From the NCBI GenBank assembly GCA_037952775.1, contig JBANAY010000003.1, forward strand, positions 15,934,001 through 15,998,000: a stretch of DNA of 64,000 bases, read 5' to 3'. The stretch's first letter is position 1. Each line of letters begins with the position of its first letter. The notes under the pieces were generated by a model. The model saw only the letters and a list, made by a program, of their open reading frames with translations. It was not told the DNA's origin and did no database searches. This DNA is from Clonostachys chloroleuca (lineage: Eukaryota; Ascomycota; Sordariomycetes; Hypocreales; Bionectriaceae). This document shows, one piece after another, positions 34,642-45,206 of this stretch. Position numbers and translations under genes: made by a program.

Positions 34642-35458
34642 AACTACATATAAGCGGACATCCGGCCAAAACACTCACTGTACCTCTCCCAAGCCTTAAA
34701 TTGGCGCACGATTTGCCTTGCTAAACATTCCGACGTCGGCAATCTGGATACTGCCATTAAAAATGAAGTTGACCTCCATGGAAGCTTGGACGAATTTCTA
34801 GTATCCCTCCTTGGAGACCCAGCCCTCTTATACAGCGGTGACATCTGCCAGGAGACGCTCTCGCGGCTTGACTATGGCGTCAACACAGACAACCAACCCT
34901 TCTCTTGGTACACAACATCAGAAAGCACGCTCGAGAGCTTACCAACCTCCACTAGATGGGATGAGTCGGCTATTCCGCCATATGTCGACCGGGCTTCGCC
35001 TGTCCGAGGCACACTCAGCTCCAACTCCAAGTCCGACCTGGACTCCGCAAAGACCGAGCCCGAGGAAGAGACCGTGAAGCAAAAGCCGCGCGGGAGGTCA
35101 TTGCCGCCGTTCACATGCCCCTTCTGTGATCGTCAATTTCGTGAAAACCGAGCCCTGAAGTATGTCCACATTTTCTTTGAGCTTGATCCCATCCCGGCAT
35201 CACAGCATCCCGGTCTGTCCATGAGACTAAAAAGAAATAAACAAAAGATGCCACAAGCGTTGTCACACCAAGCCCACACAATGCACCGAGGCTGGCTGCG
35301 AGGCTCGGTTCGCCACCTCCAGAGACATGCGTCGACACCTTGCTACCTCGCACCAAAAGGAGTCTGTCTCCATGTCCTGCCCCGTCTGCGGCACCCATTT
35401 CTCGAGAGCCGACAATCTGCAGCGACATGTTCGAAAGTACCATAAAACAGGTAGTTGA
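34642..35458 (+). CDS. C2H2 zinc-finger protein (5' end unresolved)
   Basis: Encodes three adjacent C2H2 fingers, so probably a DNA-binding transcription factor. Finger 1 is CPFC-x12-H-x3-H, completed across an intron (35160-35247, GTATGT donor, AAAAG acceptor) that turns ALK into ALKCHKRCH. Finger 2 starts CTEAGCEARF and ends RRHLATSH. Finger 3 starts CPVCGTHFSR and ends QRHVRKYH. The model ends five codons after the last histidine at 35458; splicing a GTAGTT donor at 35451 to an exon near 35583 would add about ten residues instead. Upstream of the fingers lie about 115 acidic, Ser-rich residues. The frame from 34642 has no ATG. Either a 5' exon is missing or one base is absent: ATGs at 34763 and 34778 would join this frame if a single base were restored before 34801, the same defect seen in four other genes here. 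Confidence 0.75.
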
Positions 35459-35744
35459 CAATGCTGAGTGGTGGTTTGCGTGCCCGCCTTGCTTTGATCT
35501 CGTGTTTGCTCGTTTTCGGTCGCTTCGATGGTTTCTTCACATGAATATAACTTCTGATTCCTGACTTTTTTGATGATCCGTAGATGTGACCACAGCTTTC
35601 GACATCATTCAATGACAAAAGGCTATCATTAATTACCGGCACTGTAATATTTTCTTCATACCTCAAGTCTAGTTTTTCCCTCAAGTTGTCTTTGATTGTT
35701 CACCATGTCTATTTTCGTTAATCCAGTACCGCAAAGAAATCACC

Positions 35745-38670
35745 TCAAGGCCCCGTCCCTCCCCGGCTTTCGCCTATGCCTTTCCTGCAAAGTTGTAAAT
35801 GCTACAGCACGTCAGTTAGCCAAGATCAAGAGTATGACCGGGGCTAGTTTGCAGTACCTCACGTCCTCCCGGTTCTCGGGGCCCTTCACATCCTCTTCCT
35901 GTATGTGGTTGCGAGAGCTGACATTCACTGGCCCGCCGCTCGCGACCAGGACGGTCTGCGTACCGCCCTCGGATTCTGTGATGGCCGCTGCTTTCCTCTT
36001 CTTGTTGGACCGCAGGCGCTCCAGGTGCTCAAAGTACTCTTCTGGCACGGGGGTCGTGTAATGGCCTGAGAATACTCCCGTTTCGAAGTCGATCTTCTCG
36101 TAGCCGTCCTGGATGGCCTCTCTGCACGCGTCCTTGAGGTCGTCGAGGGATTGGTAGACCACTTCGCTTGCGCCAATTGCCGTGGCCACTTCTTCGGCCG
36201 TTTTGCCGTAGGCGATGAGCTCTTTCAACCCAATTTATTAGTATTGTTCAAAGTGTGGAAAGTGAGCTCTTGGGGAATCGACTTACCGTCTCTGTCAGCC
36301 AGGTCGATGCCATGCTGTGGAAGGACAGCCAGTCAGCGTAAAGCCCGTATCACGATTCCGCGCCTCATGCACGAATAACAACAAAATAAGACATTCCGGA
36401 AGAGCCGAGGACTTACCACGTGGGGGTACCTGATCTCTGGAGAGCACGAAACAAACAGCACCTTCTTGGCACCTGCTTCTTTTGCCATTTGGACCTGTGG
36501 CACAAACCTGTTAGTACAACCATAAATTCGGCCAAAGGTATCCGATGTTGAAGCATACAATTTCACGAGATGTGTTCTAAGATTTAGGTCAGCAAGTAAT
36601 TCAATACGAGAGCTGGCGTGTAGTACGTACGCCGCGAACGATGCTGTCGTCCGTTAATAGAACGACCCGGTCCTTAAATTCAGATTTGATGCAGGACAGC
36701 TTGCGGCGAATTCCCGCTCGTCGCGCCTTTTGGCCGGGTACTATGACATTAATCCGTCAGCTAGGGGATGACTTGTCTAAAGCCAAGTGAGTACCCACGA
36801 ACTGTTGAGGTTAGCCTTGCATGATTCACCAGATTATGAAGGACGGAAAACTCACTAAATGTGCGGAAAATGTATCTGTTTTTGACAAAAGCGTTTGAGA
36901 ATGGCTTGCCCATCTCTTGGGCCAGTATACTGGCCGAGGTATTGCTGGTCTGCTCATGGGGCCTGGTTAGAAATGCACCAAGTGCAGCCTAGTCAAGAAT
37001 GCTCACCTCCGGAACCGGAATCACTTCATTGGCATAAGTTAGCACTTATCAATATCTGGATGGAGAAGCGTCCGTCGGTATGAACGGAAGGTGCAGAGGG
37101 GGAGAACTTACCGACGTCGATTTCGTCAAAAGCTTCCTTGCTCAGGGTGTCCTTGATCTTCTTTGCCAGCTTGCGCCCCATGTTTTCACGGCTGCGATGT
37201 ACGGAAATGCCGTCAAGCTCTGAGTCTGGTCTGGCGAAGTATACTAAACGAAAGAGCATTAGAAAGGAGTCACACGAGAGGGGCATCCAGGAATGGACAT
37301 TTACCCATTTCAAAGATGTCCAGAGACCAGGAATCCCTCTTCTCGATCTGCTTGAACTGAGGAACACCCCCTTCTGGATAAAGACTGCCTCTCCGGGCTT
37401 GATGTTGACGACATCGGTGAACCCAAGCTGGGTCAAGGCAATCGATTCGGAGGCGAGGAAGTAATCTTTGGCGCCGTCGATGGTAGCAGAAGGTCTTGAT
37501 CCGAGGCACAGAGGTCGGATACCGTTCGAATCTCTAGGGGGAAATTAGCCTAGGGCTTTCACAATAAGACAAGACGGCGGCGCACCTGAAGGCAAGCAGG
37601 CCAAAACCTGCCACCATGGCAACGCAACTGTAAGCACCGATGCATCGCTTGTACACGTCTCGCAGGGCAGTAAAGATATCGTCCACGTTGGCACGAGCCT
37701 TGCCGAGTTCGTTGAGGGCATTGGCAAAGACGTTAAGGCTGTCCAAGTCCCGATATTAGTATATGCGCAAAAGTTGTTGCTGCTAAGCGACTTGACATAC
37801 ACAAGCTCGGAGTCGGAGGCGGTGTTGACGTGGCGGCGAGCCTCTTGGTCGAGGAATCGGGCGACCTCTTGGGGGTTTGTGATGTTTCCGTTGATCGACA
37901 TCGATAAACCGAAGGGAGAGTTAACCTTGAAAGGTAATTAGAAACGCATAGATTTTAAGTCATGGTAAGGTCGACAAACATAGAAAGGCCTGCAAAGGGT
38001 TTAGTCCATGATCAGTCAGTTCAAGACAATGCCATGCAGATGGTACTAACTGTGCTTCGGATCTAGAATGCAAGAGGTTAGAGACGTCGAGGTCAGGTAT
38101 GGGTTGCAGGTAACTCACGCTGATGATGTTCCGGCGGTAGGATATCTCAAGTGTGAAATACTGTAGGCTGTGAGCCACACGTCCATCCTCGGATTTTTAT
38201 ATCTGCTCCGATACTCACCCCATGAAACCGGGCAACTCGGCAATGCGCCTGCCCTCATCGAAGACCCTATATCCGGTTGTCAGCACCCTGTGCCACATCC
38301 ATATCGGGTCCGAACCCAATCAAACGCACTTGGAAGCCAGTCCATTGGACTTGGCCTGGTATACTCGTCCACCCTGGCAAACAGCGATTCCGGCGGCATC
38401 TTGTCCACGCTATGGGGAACAACGTTAGCCTCAGCCCATGCCCACAGACAGATAGCTCTATTATATTCTCATCTGTTTCTCGGTCGCTCACTGACATGTT
38501 GAAGGTAGTAGAGGGATTCGTGGAGATCGACGGCGGCGGTGGTGGCTTTCGGATCGCCCAGCTGCAAGACAATTTAATCAGCGCTGTGTATTGCTATGGA
38601 TGGCACGGACGGCCGGCTGGACTGCGGGGGAGGGGTATTTGCGCACCAGGATAGCGGAAATGCCACACAT
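35745..38670 (-). CDS. ADE4: Amidophosphoribosyltransferase, ADE4 (step 1 of purine synthesis)
   Basis: Converts PRPP and glutamine to phosphoribosylamine, the committed step of IMP synthesis. The N-terminal MCG places catalytic Cys2 after Met removal; LHESLYYLQHRGQDAAG, GISHLRYPTAG and the PRPP loop VLLTDDSIVRG are unmistakable. I reconstruct 20 exons: 38670-38647, 38561-38496, 38409-38330, 38266-38219, 38160-38119, 38062-38051, 37989-37980, 37925-37801, 37738-37586, 37533-37305, 37243-37112, 37023-37007, 36949-36856, 36801-36799, 36740-36631, 36576-36559, 36494-36417, 36314-36287, 36221-35858 and 35784-35745. Exons of 12, 10, 17 and 18 nt are needed to keep conserved residues. The 3-nt exon is a proposal: it makes RTFILPGQ instead of RTFIPGQ. 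One base is missing in the frame at 37367-37371, between QKG and VPQFKQ; with it restored the length is 557 residues. Loss of this gene would normally cause adenine auxotrophy, so a sequencing contraction is more likely than a true mutation. Confidence 0.93.
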
Positions 38671-39677
38671 TGTCGTACTCTGTGCGATAGAGTCGGTCGG
38701 GGATCCGTAATTGGATGCTGCGACGACGCGGAGGAGGGAGGCCGGACACAGGTGAGCCCTTGTGGGAGCGTGGATGGTCGATGGTGGTTGTTGCTGCGAT
38801 CAACGGTGTATCTTCATTAATTTTTTTTTCGGCCCTGCGAGAACCGCGACGGGCGCGACCCTGTGACCTGAATCCGGCCCGCCCACCGATCTCGGCGGGG
38901 CCTAGAATACCCCCAGCCAAAATTATTACTGACGTAGGTTCCACCTGGATGGGACAGAGTTTGATGACTAACAATTACATTCCCGAGGTTTTGGTTTGGC
39001 CGTTGTTTCTTGGGAGATTCTAGAATCACTTGAGCTGTTAGGGTCCGAGAGGTGGAAACACACAAGTACCTATGGCTGGGTGTTTCTGCTCTGTCCAGGC
39101 CCAGGCTGACACCAGACAACTACCGTCCCAAAATTGTCTCACGTTAGATATATTCGCATGGCTTAGCGAAGCTGGCAACTGGGTGACAAAAGAATATAGA
39201 CACCAAATTGAAGAGTAGGTGCGAATGAGTATAGCGATTCCTGTAATAGGTAGATTAAAATAGCAATGAAAAACGATGCAAGTTGACAATAGTAGCGTGT
39301 TGGCCATTTAGTATTTTTTATTAGCTCCCAGTAATAGAATAGCGGTCACAAGCTCGAGAATAAGCAGGAGGATGTTGAATGTGTCAGTTTTAATATCACC
39401 CAGGTAGCTGCTGGTAGATAATTTCCCATCGCCAGCGTTCACCGACTTATTCGCAACTCAACAACACAATTTACAGACGCAAACCTCTCCAATATGGTTT
39501 CACGAGTCTCTCCATTGACGTATCCACATGTTTTTCTATCATATTCCCATAAAATTCACACTCGCTAACTCCGCTGTTCCCAAATTGAATCACCTGATTC
39601 GTCCCGACAATCCTGCCTTTTTACCTTGTTCGTTCTCCCGCACCGTATTTTTCCCCTGCCCCCTTCACGCGTATCCT
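38671..39677. other. Intergenic between ADE4 and ADE5,7
   Basis: About 1 kb holding the ADE4 promoter and the ADE5,7 3' flank. There is a T9 run near 38820. No further gene seen. Confidence 0.55.
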
Positions 39678-42043
39678 CTATTGGCTCCACGACTCCAGTC
39701 CCTTGACAACACATCCCTCACCGCCGGCTTCCCTTCGCACAAGGCGACCAACCTGGAATACCTTCTCGCCCGAGGCAGCCAGAGAGCCAGTGACGGCGGC
39801 AGCGCTGCCAGCATCGACGACGATGATCATGCCGATACCCGAGTTGAATGTGCGGACCATCTCAGAAGGGGCGACGTTGCCCGCCGTCTTGAGCCACTTG
39901 AACACGGGGGGATCTCCCACGTTCCAAAGTCAATCTGGGCAGCGAGGGAAGCAGGGAGCGTGCGCGGCACGTTCTCTACGAGACCACCGCCGGTGATGTG
40001 TGCCAGGCCCTTGACCTGTCCGATGATCTCCAATAGGCTGCGCACGTAGATACGGGTAGGTGTGAGGAGGGAGGCGCCGACGGTAGTGCTCGGGTCCCAT
40101 GGGGCTTCGGAGGTGTAAGAGAGACCTGCGGCCTGGACGATTCTGCGGACGAGGGAGAATCCATTGGAGTGGACGCCAGACGATCCGAGACCGAGAATGA
40201 CGTCGCCCTCGGCCATGGATTCAAGACGGGGCAGTCTGGTGCTGGCGGTGACAGTACCGACGGCGCATCCGGCGGCATCATAGTCATCTGCCTGGTACAT
40301 GCCAGGCATTTCGGCGGTCTCGCCGCCGACGAGGGCACATCCTGCTTGACGGCAGCCATCAGCAACACCCTCGACAAAGGCGGAACCAGTGGCGGGGTCG
40401 AGCTTGCTGCAGCCATAGTAGTCAAGGAACATGAGAGGAGTGGCACCCTGGACAATCAAGTCATTGACGTTCATGGCGACGAGGTCGATACCAACAGTAT
40501 CATGTTTCTTCAGGGCCTGTGCTATCATGAGCTTGGTGCCAACACCATCAATGGCACCGACCAGGATGGGGGCATCAGGACCAAAGCCAGCCTTGGAAAG
40601 GTCGACCTCACCACCGAAACCGCCCAGCTCCGCATCAGCGCCAGGGCGGGCGGTGCTGGCAACAGCCTTCTTGATTCTCTCAACAAAGTCATTGCCAGCC
40701 TGGATGTCAACGCCAGCTTGAGCGTAGGTCATGCTCTCCTTGGTTGTTTCGGAAGCTCGGAATGCACGGTGGGCAATATCCTTACGGTAGAACATGCCGT
40801 CAAACTCAATGGTCTTGGCTGTGAGGGCAGCATAGGCGGCATCAACGGCAGCACGTAGTGAATCACCAACAGAGTTGATGGCAATGACTCGTCCTCCGGA
40901 TGTCTTGAGCTGGTCGCCGTCCAGGGCGGTACCGGCATGGAATATTGTGCTTCCAGTAGGAGGCTGCTGGAGATTCATGGGTGTTCCCTTGGCGTAGGAG
41001 CCGGGGTAGCCACCTGCAGCCAAGACGACAGTAGCACTGAACTTGTTCTCAATAGTGAGGTTGCAGTTATCCAGGTAGCCATTGGCGCAAGCGAGCATGA
41101 TCTCAGCCAGGTCGGTGTCGGCGGATAGGAGAGGCAGCACTGTCTGTGTCTCGGGATCACCGAATCGGACATTGTACTCCAGCACCTTGGGTCCATTCGC
41201 CGTGATCATGAGTCCAGTGAAAAGAACACCACGGAACGGCTGCTGCTCCCGGCGCATACCAACAAATGTGGGCTCCAAGATGGTCTTGTCAACGAGCTCG
41301 GTAAGCTCCTTGCTAGCGATGTTGGTGGGGGCGTAGCAGCCCATGCCACCAGTGTTGGGACCCAGGTCGCCATCAAAGATGCGCTTGTGGTCCTGGGCCA
41401 TGGGAAGGGAACGCATGGCATAACCGTCGCAAAAGGTTAGAACGCTCAGCTCATCACCGAGAAGAAGCTCCTCGATAACAACCTCCGAGCCAGCATCGCC
41501 AAACGCACGGTCCACCATGATGTCCTTCAGGGCAGCCTTGGCCTCATCCTTGGACTCGGGGAGAATGACGCCCTTGCCGGCAGCCAGTCCGGTGGCCTTG
41601 ATGACAATATCGTGGTTGATGGAATCGATATAAGCAACGGCTTGCTCGTAGTCGGAAAAGTTCTCGTATGCGGCGGTCGGGATGTTGTACTTCTTCATGA
41701 AGTCTTTCGAGTAGGTCTTGCTGCCCTCAAGACGAGCGGCCTCTTTGGAGGGGCCGAAGCAGGGAATGCCAGCGTTACGGAAGAAACCCTCGACGCCATC
41801 GACAAGAGGGGCCTCGGGGCCGGGCACGACGAGGTTCACGCCGTTGGACTGGGCGAAGCTGACGAGGCCAGAGAAGTCGCTGGCGGAGACTGAAGAGATG
41901 TTGGACACCTTGGGGCAGGTCGCAGTGCCTCCATTGCCGGGGACAGCGTAGATGGCCTTGACGCGGGAGGATTGGCTGAGCTTCCAGGCAAGGGCATGCT
42001 CGCGGCCGCCATTGCCAATGAGAAGAATGCGTAGGTCTGCCAT
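39678..42043 (-). CDS. ADE5,7: Bifunctional GAR synthetase / AIR synthetase, ADE5,7
   Basis: A cytosolic bifunctional enzyme of purine synthesis: GAR synthetase (step 2) in residues 1 to about 430 and AIR synthetase (step 5) in about 440 to 788. The first half has [11 protein letters not shown] at residue 10 and [12 protein letters not shown] of the ATP-grasp domain; the second has [28 protein letters not shown] and the C-terminal [11 protein letters not shown] of the AIRS family. No introns, in sharp contrast to the neighbouring ADE4. The ATG (ADLRIL) is the first methionine of the frame. Near the 3' end the frame shifts after TWEIPP; the run of six Gs at 39906-39911 must be seven for the sequence to continue into [10 protein letters not shown] and the normal end. 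With that base the length is 788 residues, the usual size of the fungal enzyme. Confidence 0.93.
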
Positions 42044-42226
42044 TGCAACAATTGTCGATGCTTGCGTGTGCACCGTTCAACTGCTCTTCGTAACTAATGG
42101 CAATCCGGAAGGTGGAAGCTTTTTTTTTCCTCAATCGACGAGAGGAGGGGGAGGGGCAGAAAAAAAGTTTAGTCCGTGGTCGGGACTTGGCTGGTGGGGT
42201 TGAGGGGTCTTGCAGGCAAAAATAGA

Positions 42227-42319
42227 TGGTCACTACCAGGATCGAACTGGCGACGTCCGCATTACTGACACACTGATGATGTATTAGTACGGCACTCTAA
42301 CCAACTGAGTTAAGCGACC
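42227..42319 (-). tRNA. tRNA-Ile(AAU) with 19-nt intron
   Basis: Folds as a complete cloverleaf. Acceptor stem GGTCGCT pairs with AGTGACC, with A as discriminator. The anticodon stem CCGTA pairs with TGCGG. The T arm GCCAG-TTCGATC-CTGGT is standard. The spliced anticodon loop is CTAATAA, giving anticodon AAT (read as IAU, isoleucine). The intron occupies 42263-42281, after the position-37 purine as in all nuclear tRNA introns. CCA is not encoded, as expected for eukaryotes. Confidence 0.92.
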
Positions 42320-43214
42320 ATGTGTGTGCAGACTACAAAACCAGTGTATCTGCGGGAGGGCTTGGTTTGGTTGAGTCTCCTGGAGCAAGGTTGGAGAGTA
42401 TCTTTCCTGAGAAGTAAGAGCCTAGACAAGTCTTGATTGCTCTTTGCGTTCTGCCTTTTCTAAGAGACTCTAATGCCAATGGTTTTGGCAGTCTGTAAAA
42501 ATTATATGACGAGTTTTGAGCCGACAAGATCGCTATCTGAAGTCCTCTCCTGATCCTGAATTTGGAATACAGTTTGTCAATCATCCAAATTTTCATGCAC
42601 AGAATCTCTCCTCTTAGAGCCTTCTGTTATTTTGAACATAAATAATATAATAACAATAGACTTAAGAGCCTGCTTCGCTACCTGTTTATCAATGCGCCTT
42701 TCACCTGTCTAGGGTAGTGCTCTCCAGTGGAGCAATGGTTTTGCAGGACGGTTTTCATGAGTGCCAGTCTTGAGTGCCAGTCTTGAATTCTCGAGTAAAG
42801 CTATATCACTAGGGACTTAAAGCTGTTAGTTATACGGGGGAGTTTGAGTGTAAAGTTAAACAACAAGAGCAGATGCTAGAATCTGATATCTCAACACAAG
42901 GGATACGAATGTTGAAGAAAAAAAAAGCCTTGGCAAGCCCAAGATGTAGTCATACAGAGGGAAAGATCCGTAAACTGTCACACCAATAACTCACTTGCCG
43001 TCAGGACGTGCCGCCCATCGAATGACTATTCAAGCTACCTTCTTTCACCTGGCTTCCGGCATGTTTTATCACATTGATCAGATAAAGCAACAATAAAATC
43101 CAGGAAGTAGGCTCGGCTATAATACAACAACATGAAGAGGAACATACTCTCTCCGACTACCTACCTGGATAACACATAGGTTATCAACTTGGCCATTCAT
43201 AGTAGCTGTTAATT
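42320..43214. other. Intergenic, no gene seen
   Basis: AT-rich region between the tRNA and the MORN gene. A perfect direct repeat gagtgccagtctt occurs twice in tandem around 42759-42785. No coherent frame. Confidence 0.5.
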
Positions 43215-45206
43215 TCAGGCCATCTTTACTCCGTCAGTGAACTGGCCAATGAGCTCCCCAGTGCCTGGCACAGTCATACTACCATGGCCGTCCAGCTTCC
43301 CACTCATATTAAACGAGCCCCGAAAACGAATACCGTCCGCCTGAACAAGTAAACCTTCCCGATGGCGACCTCCTTCAAATCTTCCTTCCCTGTAGTCCCC
43401 GTTCTGGTAAGACACCTTGCCATCCCCGTGGAGATACCCTCCGTTGAAAACCCCTTCGCGAATCTGGCCGTTTGCAAATACAAGCACCCCATTGCCAGTG
43501 AGTTTACCATCCTTAAATGTCCCAGTCTGTACAGTTCCGTCTGCGAAAACGATGGAGCCCTTGCGCAACTTTCGATCCTCGTCGAAGTCACCAAGATGTC
43601 GATCTTTGTTAGGTAGAATAAGCGTTCCCTTGCGGTGTCTGCCACCTAGAAAAGTCCCCTCACGGTATTTTCCGTCTTCATACCAGACTTTGCCTTCTCC
43701 GTGGAGGAACCCATCCTTGAAAACCCCTTTACGACGCTGCCCGTTCGGGAATATATGCTCACCCTGCCCCTCGAGCTTATCATCCACGAAATTTCCCTTG
43801 CGAATGTCGCCATTGCCCCATTTGATCGTACCTCGGGTTAACTTGCCGTTGAGATCGAAATCACCTTCGTGGCGCTGCTTTGAACGGAGTATCAAAACAC
43901 CCTGCCGATGTCTGCCGGCCCGGAATAGACCCTCACGCCGATCTCCGTTGGCGTAGTCAACCTCTCCCCGGCCTTCCAGGAACCCATTTTCGAAAGTGCC
44001 AGCACGACGCTCGCCGTTGGGTCGCGTTAGCACGCCCTCGCCGTGGAATTTGCCACCCTTTTCGCCACCGACGTATGTTGAGCCATCAGCAAAGTTTCGT
44101 GTGACCTCTGTCGTGCCAGACGATACCGGATATGCAGAAGGTGAAAAGGCTAACTTGGAAACCGCATGGGTGGTATCCGAGAGCTTGTCCGTCTGGATTC
44201 GCTGGAGCAGGACAGAGTCTTGCGCAATTTTAATTGCCACATCACTACGCAAGGTCCTGAGAGTCTCCGGCTTTATCCTGACCTCGGCCTGATGGATAGC
44301 CTCCTTTGCTTCTGTCTTCTCCCCGAGACTGTTGAGCAACTCTAATGCTTTGAAATGCAGATTGTGGCGCCCTTTCTGGTCGGCTAGGTACGTAGATGCG
44401 ACTTCACAGGCCGGCACCACGAGCGAGGAATCCTGAGTCGCTGTGTATCGCTGCTGAAACGCATCCATGAGCTCAAAGGCGATTAAGGAGCCCCGGCCAG
44501 CAAAGAGCTCAGACCCGGCGTTGACAGAACGCTGGACCTGAGTGCTCTCATAGGCGGCAACAGTTTTGGCCACGATGGCGTCAACATTCTGGCTAGAGGG
44601 AGATCCAAACACGGATGTATTGGCAGCAAACGATTGCGCGATGGTCAAAAATGCGTCCCAAGTTTGATTCCATTCGAGAGAAGACGTTTGGAGCGCGTCT
44701 ATCGCCCCTAGTAAGTCCCGGCCGTACATTGCCAGGGCGGCACTCCCGATGGCTAGACCCACGTTCATCGCTATGTCTGTCTTCGTTGTATCGTTGGCGA
44801 GTGATAGCGTGTCCTTCTTCACTTTGCGCATCAAGAACTCAACATTGGGATTGTTGTGGAGACGTAAATCACGCGAACAAAACTCATCAAGCTTGCTAAT
44901 GGATGACTGCAAGCTCTTATGGGAATTGTACGAGAGCTTGGAGATGGTGCTGCGGATAACAGCGAGCGCCGCAGTCATTGCCCGCAGCTGAAGCTCTAGA
45001 GAAGCGCTGCCACGCTCATCGTTGAAGTGTTGCAGCTCGCGATCGGCGAGTGTTCGTAGAGCCGCCAGGGCAAAGTCGCCATCTACGTGGTCGCTTTCTA
45101 CCAGTTCTCTGAATTGCAGCACATCTGCATCTCGAGCGTACCCGGCGGAGCGAACTCTCGTTAGTAGGTCCTGTCCTCGTGTGCTGCTGAATGGCTGAGA
45201 TGACAT
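43215..45206 (-). CDS. MORN-repeat protein with novel helical N-terminus
   Basis: A 663-residue single-exon protein. Residues about 378-658 are thirteen MORN-type units of 22-23 residues (pattern G.F..G.l.G.G...), which form an extended beta-meander used elsewhere for membrane or phosphoinositide tethering and scaffolding. The units follow a higher-order period of four: a GRHR.G.LIL-type unit recurs three times, about 91 residues apart. Residues 1-370 are helical with no motif I know; residues 150-180 (IAMNVGLAIGSAALAMYG) are hydrophobic and could be an amphipathic or membrane helix. No kinase or phosphodiesterase domain is visible. The ATG (SSQPFS) is preceded only by a non-ATG extension. 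MORN arrays are uncommon in ascomycetes, so acquisition from bacteria is possible, but codon use does not stand out. Confidence 0.85.
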   Translation of the reverse strand: MSSQPFSSTRGQDLLTRVRSAGYARDADVLQFRELVESDHVDGDFALAALRTLADRELQHFNDERGSASLELQLRAMTAALAVIRSTISKLSYNSHKSLQSSISKLDEFCSRDLRLHNNPNVEFLMRKVKKDTLSLANDTTKTDIAMNVGLAIGSAALAMYGRDLLGAIDALQTSSLEWNQTWDAFLTIAQSFAANTSVFGSPSSQNVDAIVAKTVAAYESTQVQRSVNAGSELFAGRGSLIAFELMDAFQQRYTATQDSSLVVPACEVASTYLADQKGRHNLHFKALELLNSLGEKTEAKEAIHQAEVRIKPETLRTLRSDVAIKIAQDSVLLQRIQTDKLSDTTHAVSKLAFSPSAYPVSSGTTEVTRNFADGSTYVGGEKGGKFHGEGVLTRPNGERRAGTFENGFLEGRGEVDYANGDRREGLFRAGRHRQGVLILRSKQRHEGDFDLNGKLTRGTIKWGNGDIRKGNFVDDKLEGQGEHIFPNGQRRKGVFKDGFLHGEGKVWYEDGKYREGTFLGGRHRKGTLILPNKDRHLGDFDEDRKLRKGSIVFADGTVQTGTFKDGKLTGNGVLVFANGQIREGVFNGGYLHGDGKVSYQNGDYREGRFEGGRHREGLLVQADGIRFRGSFNMSGKLDGHGSMTVPGTGELIGQFTDGVKMA

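Noticed and set aside
40169..40858. 229-codon plus-strand frame opposite ADE5,7
   Set aside because: A shadow of the conserved minus-strand coding sequence.
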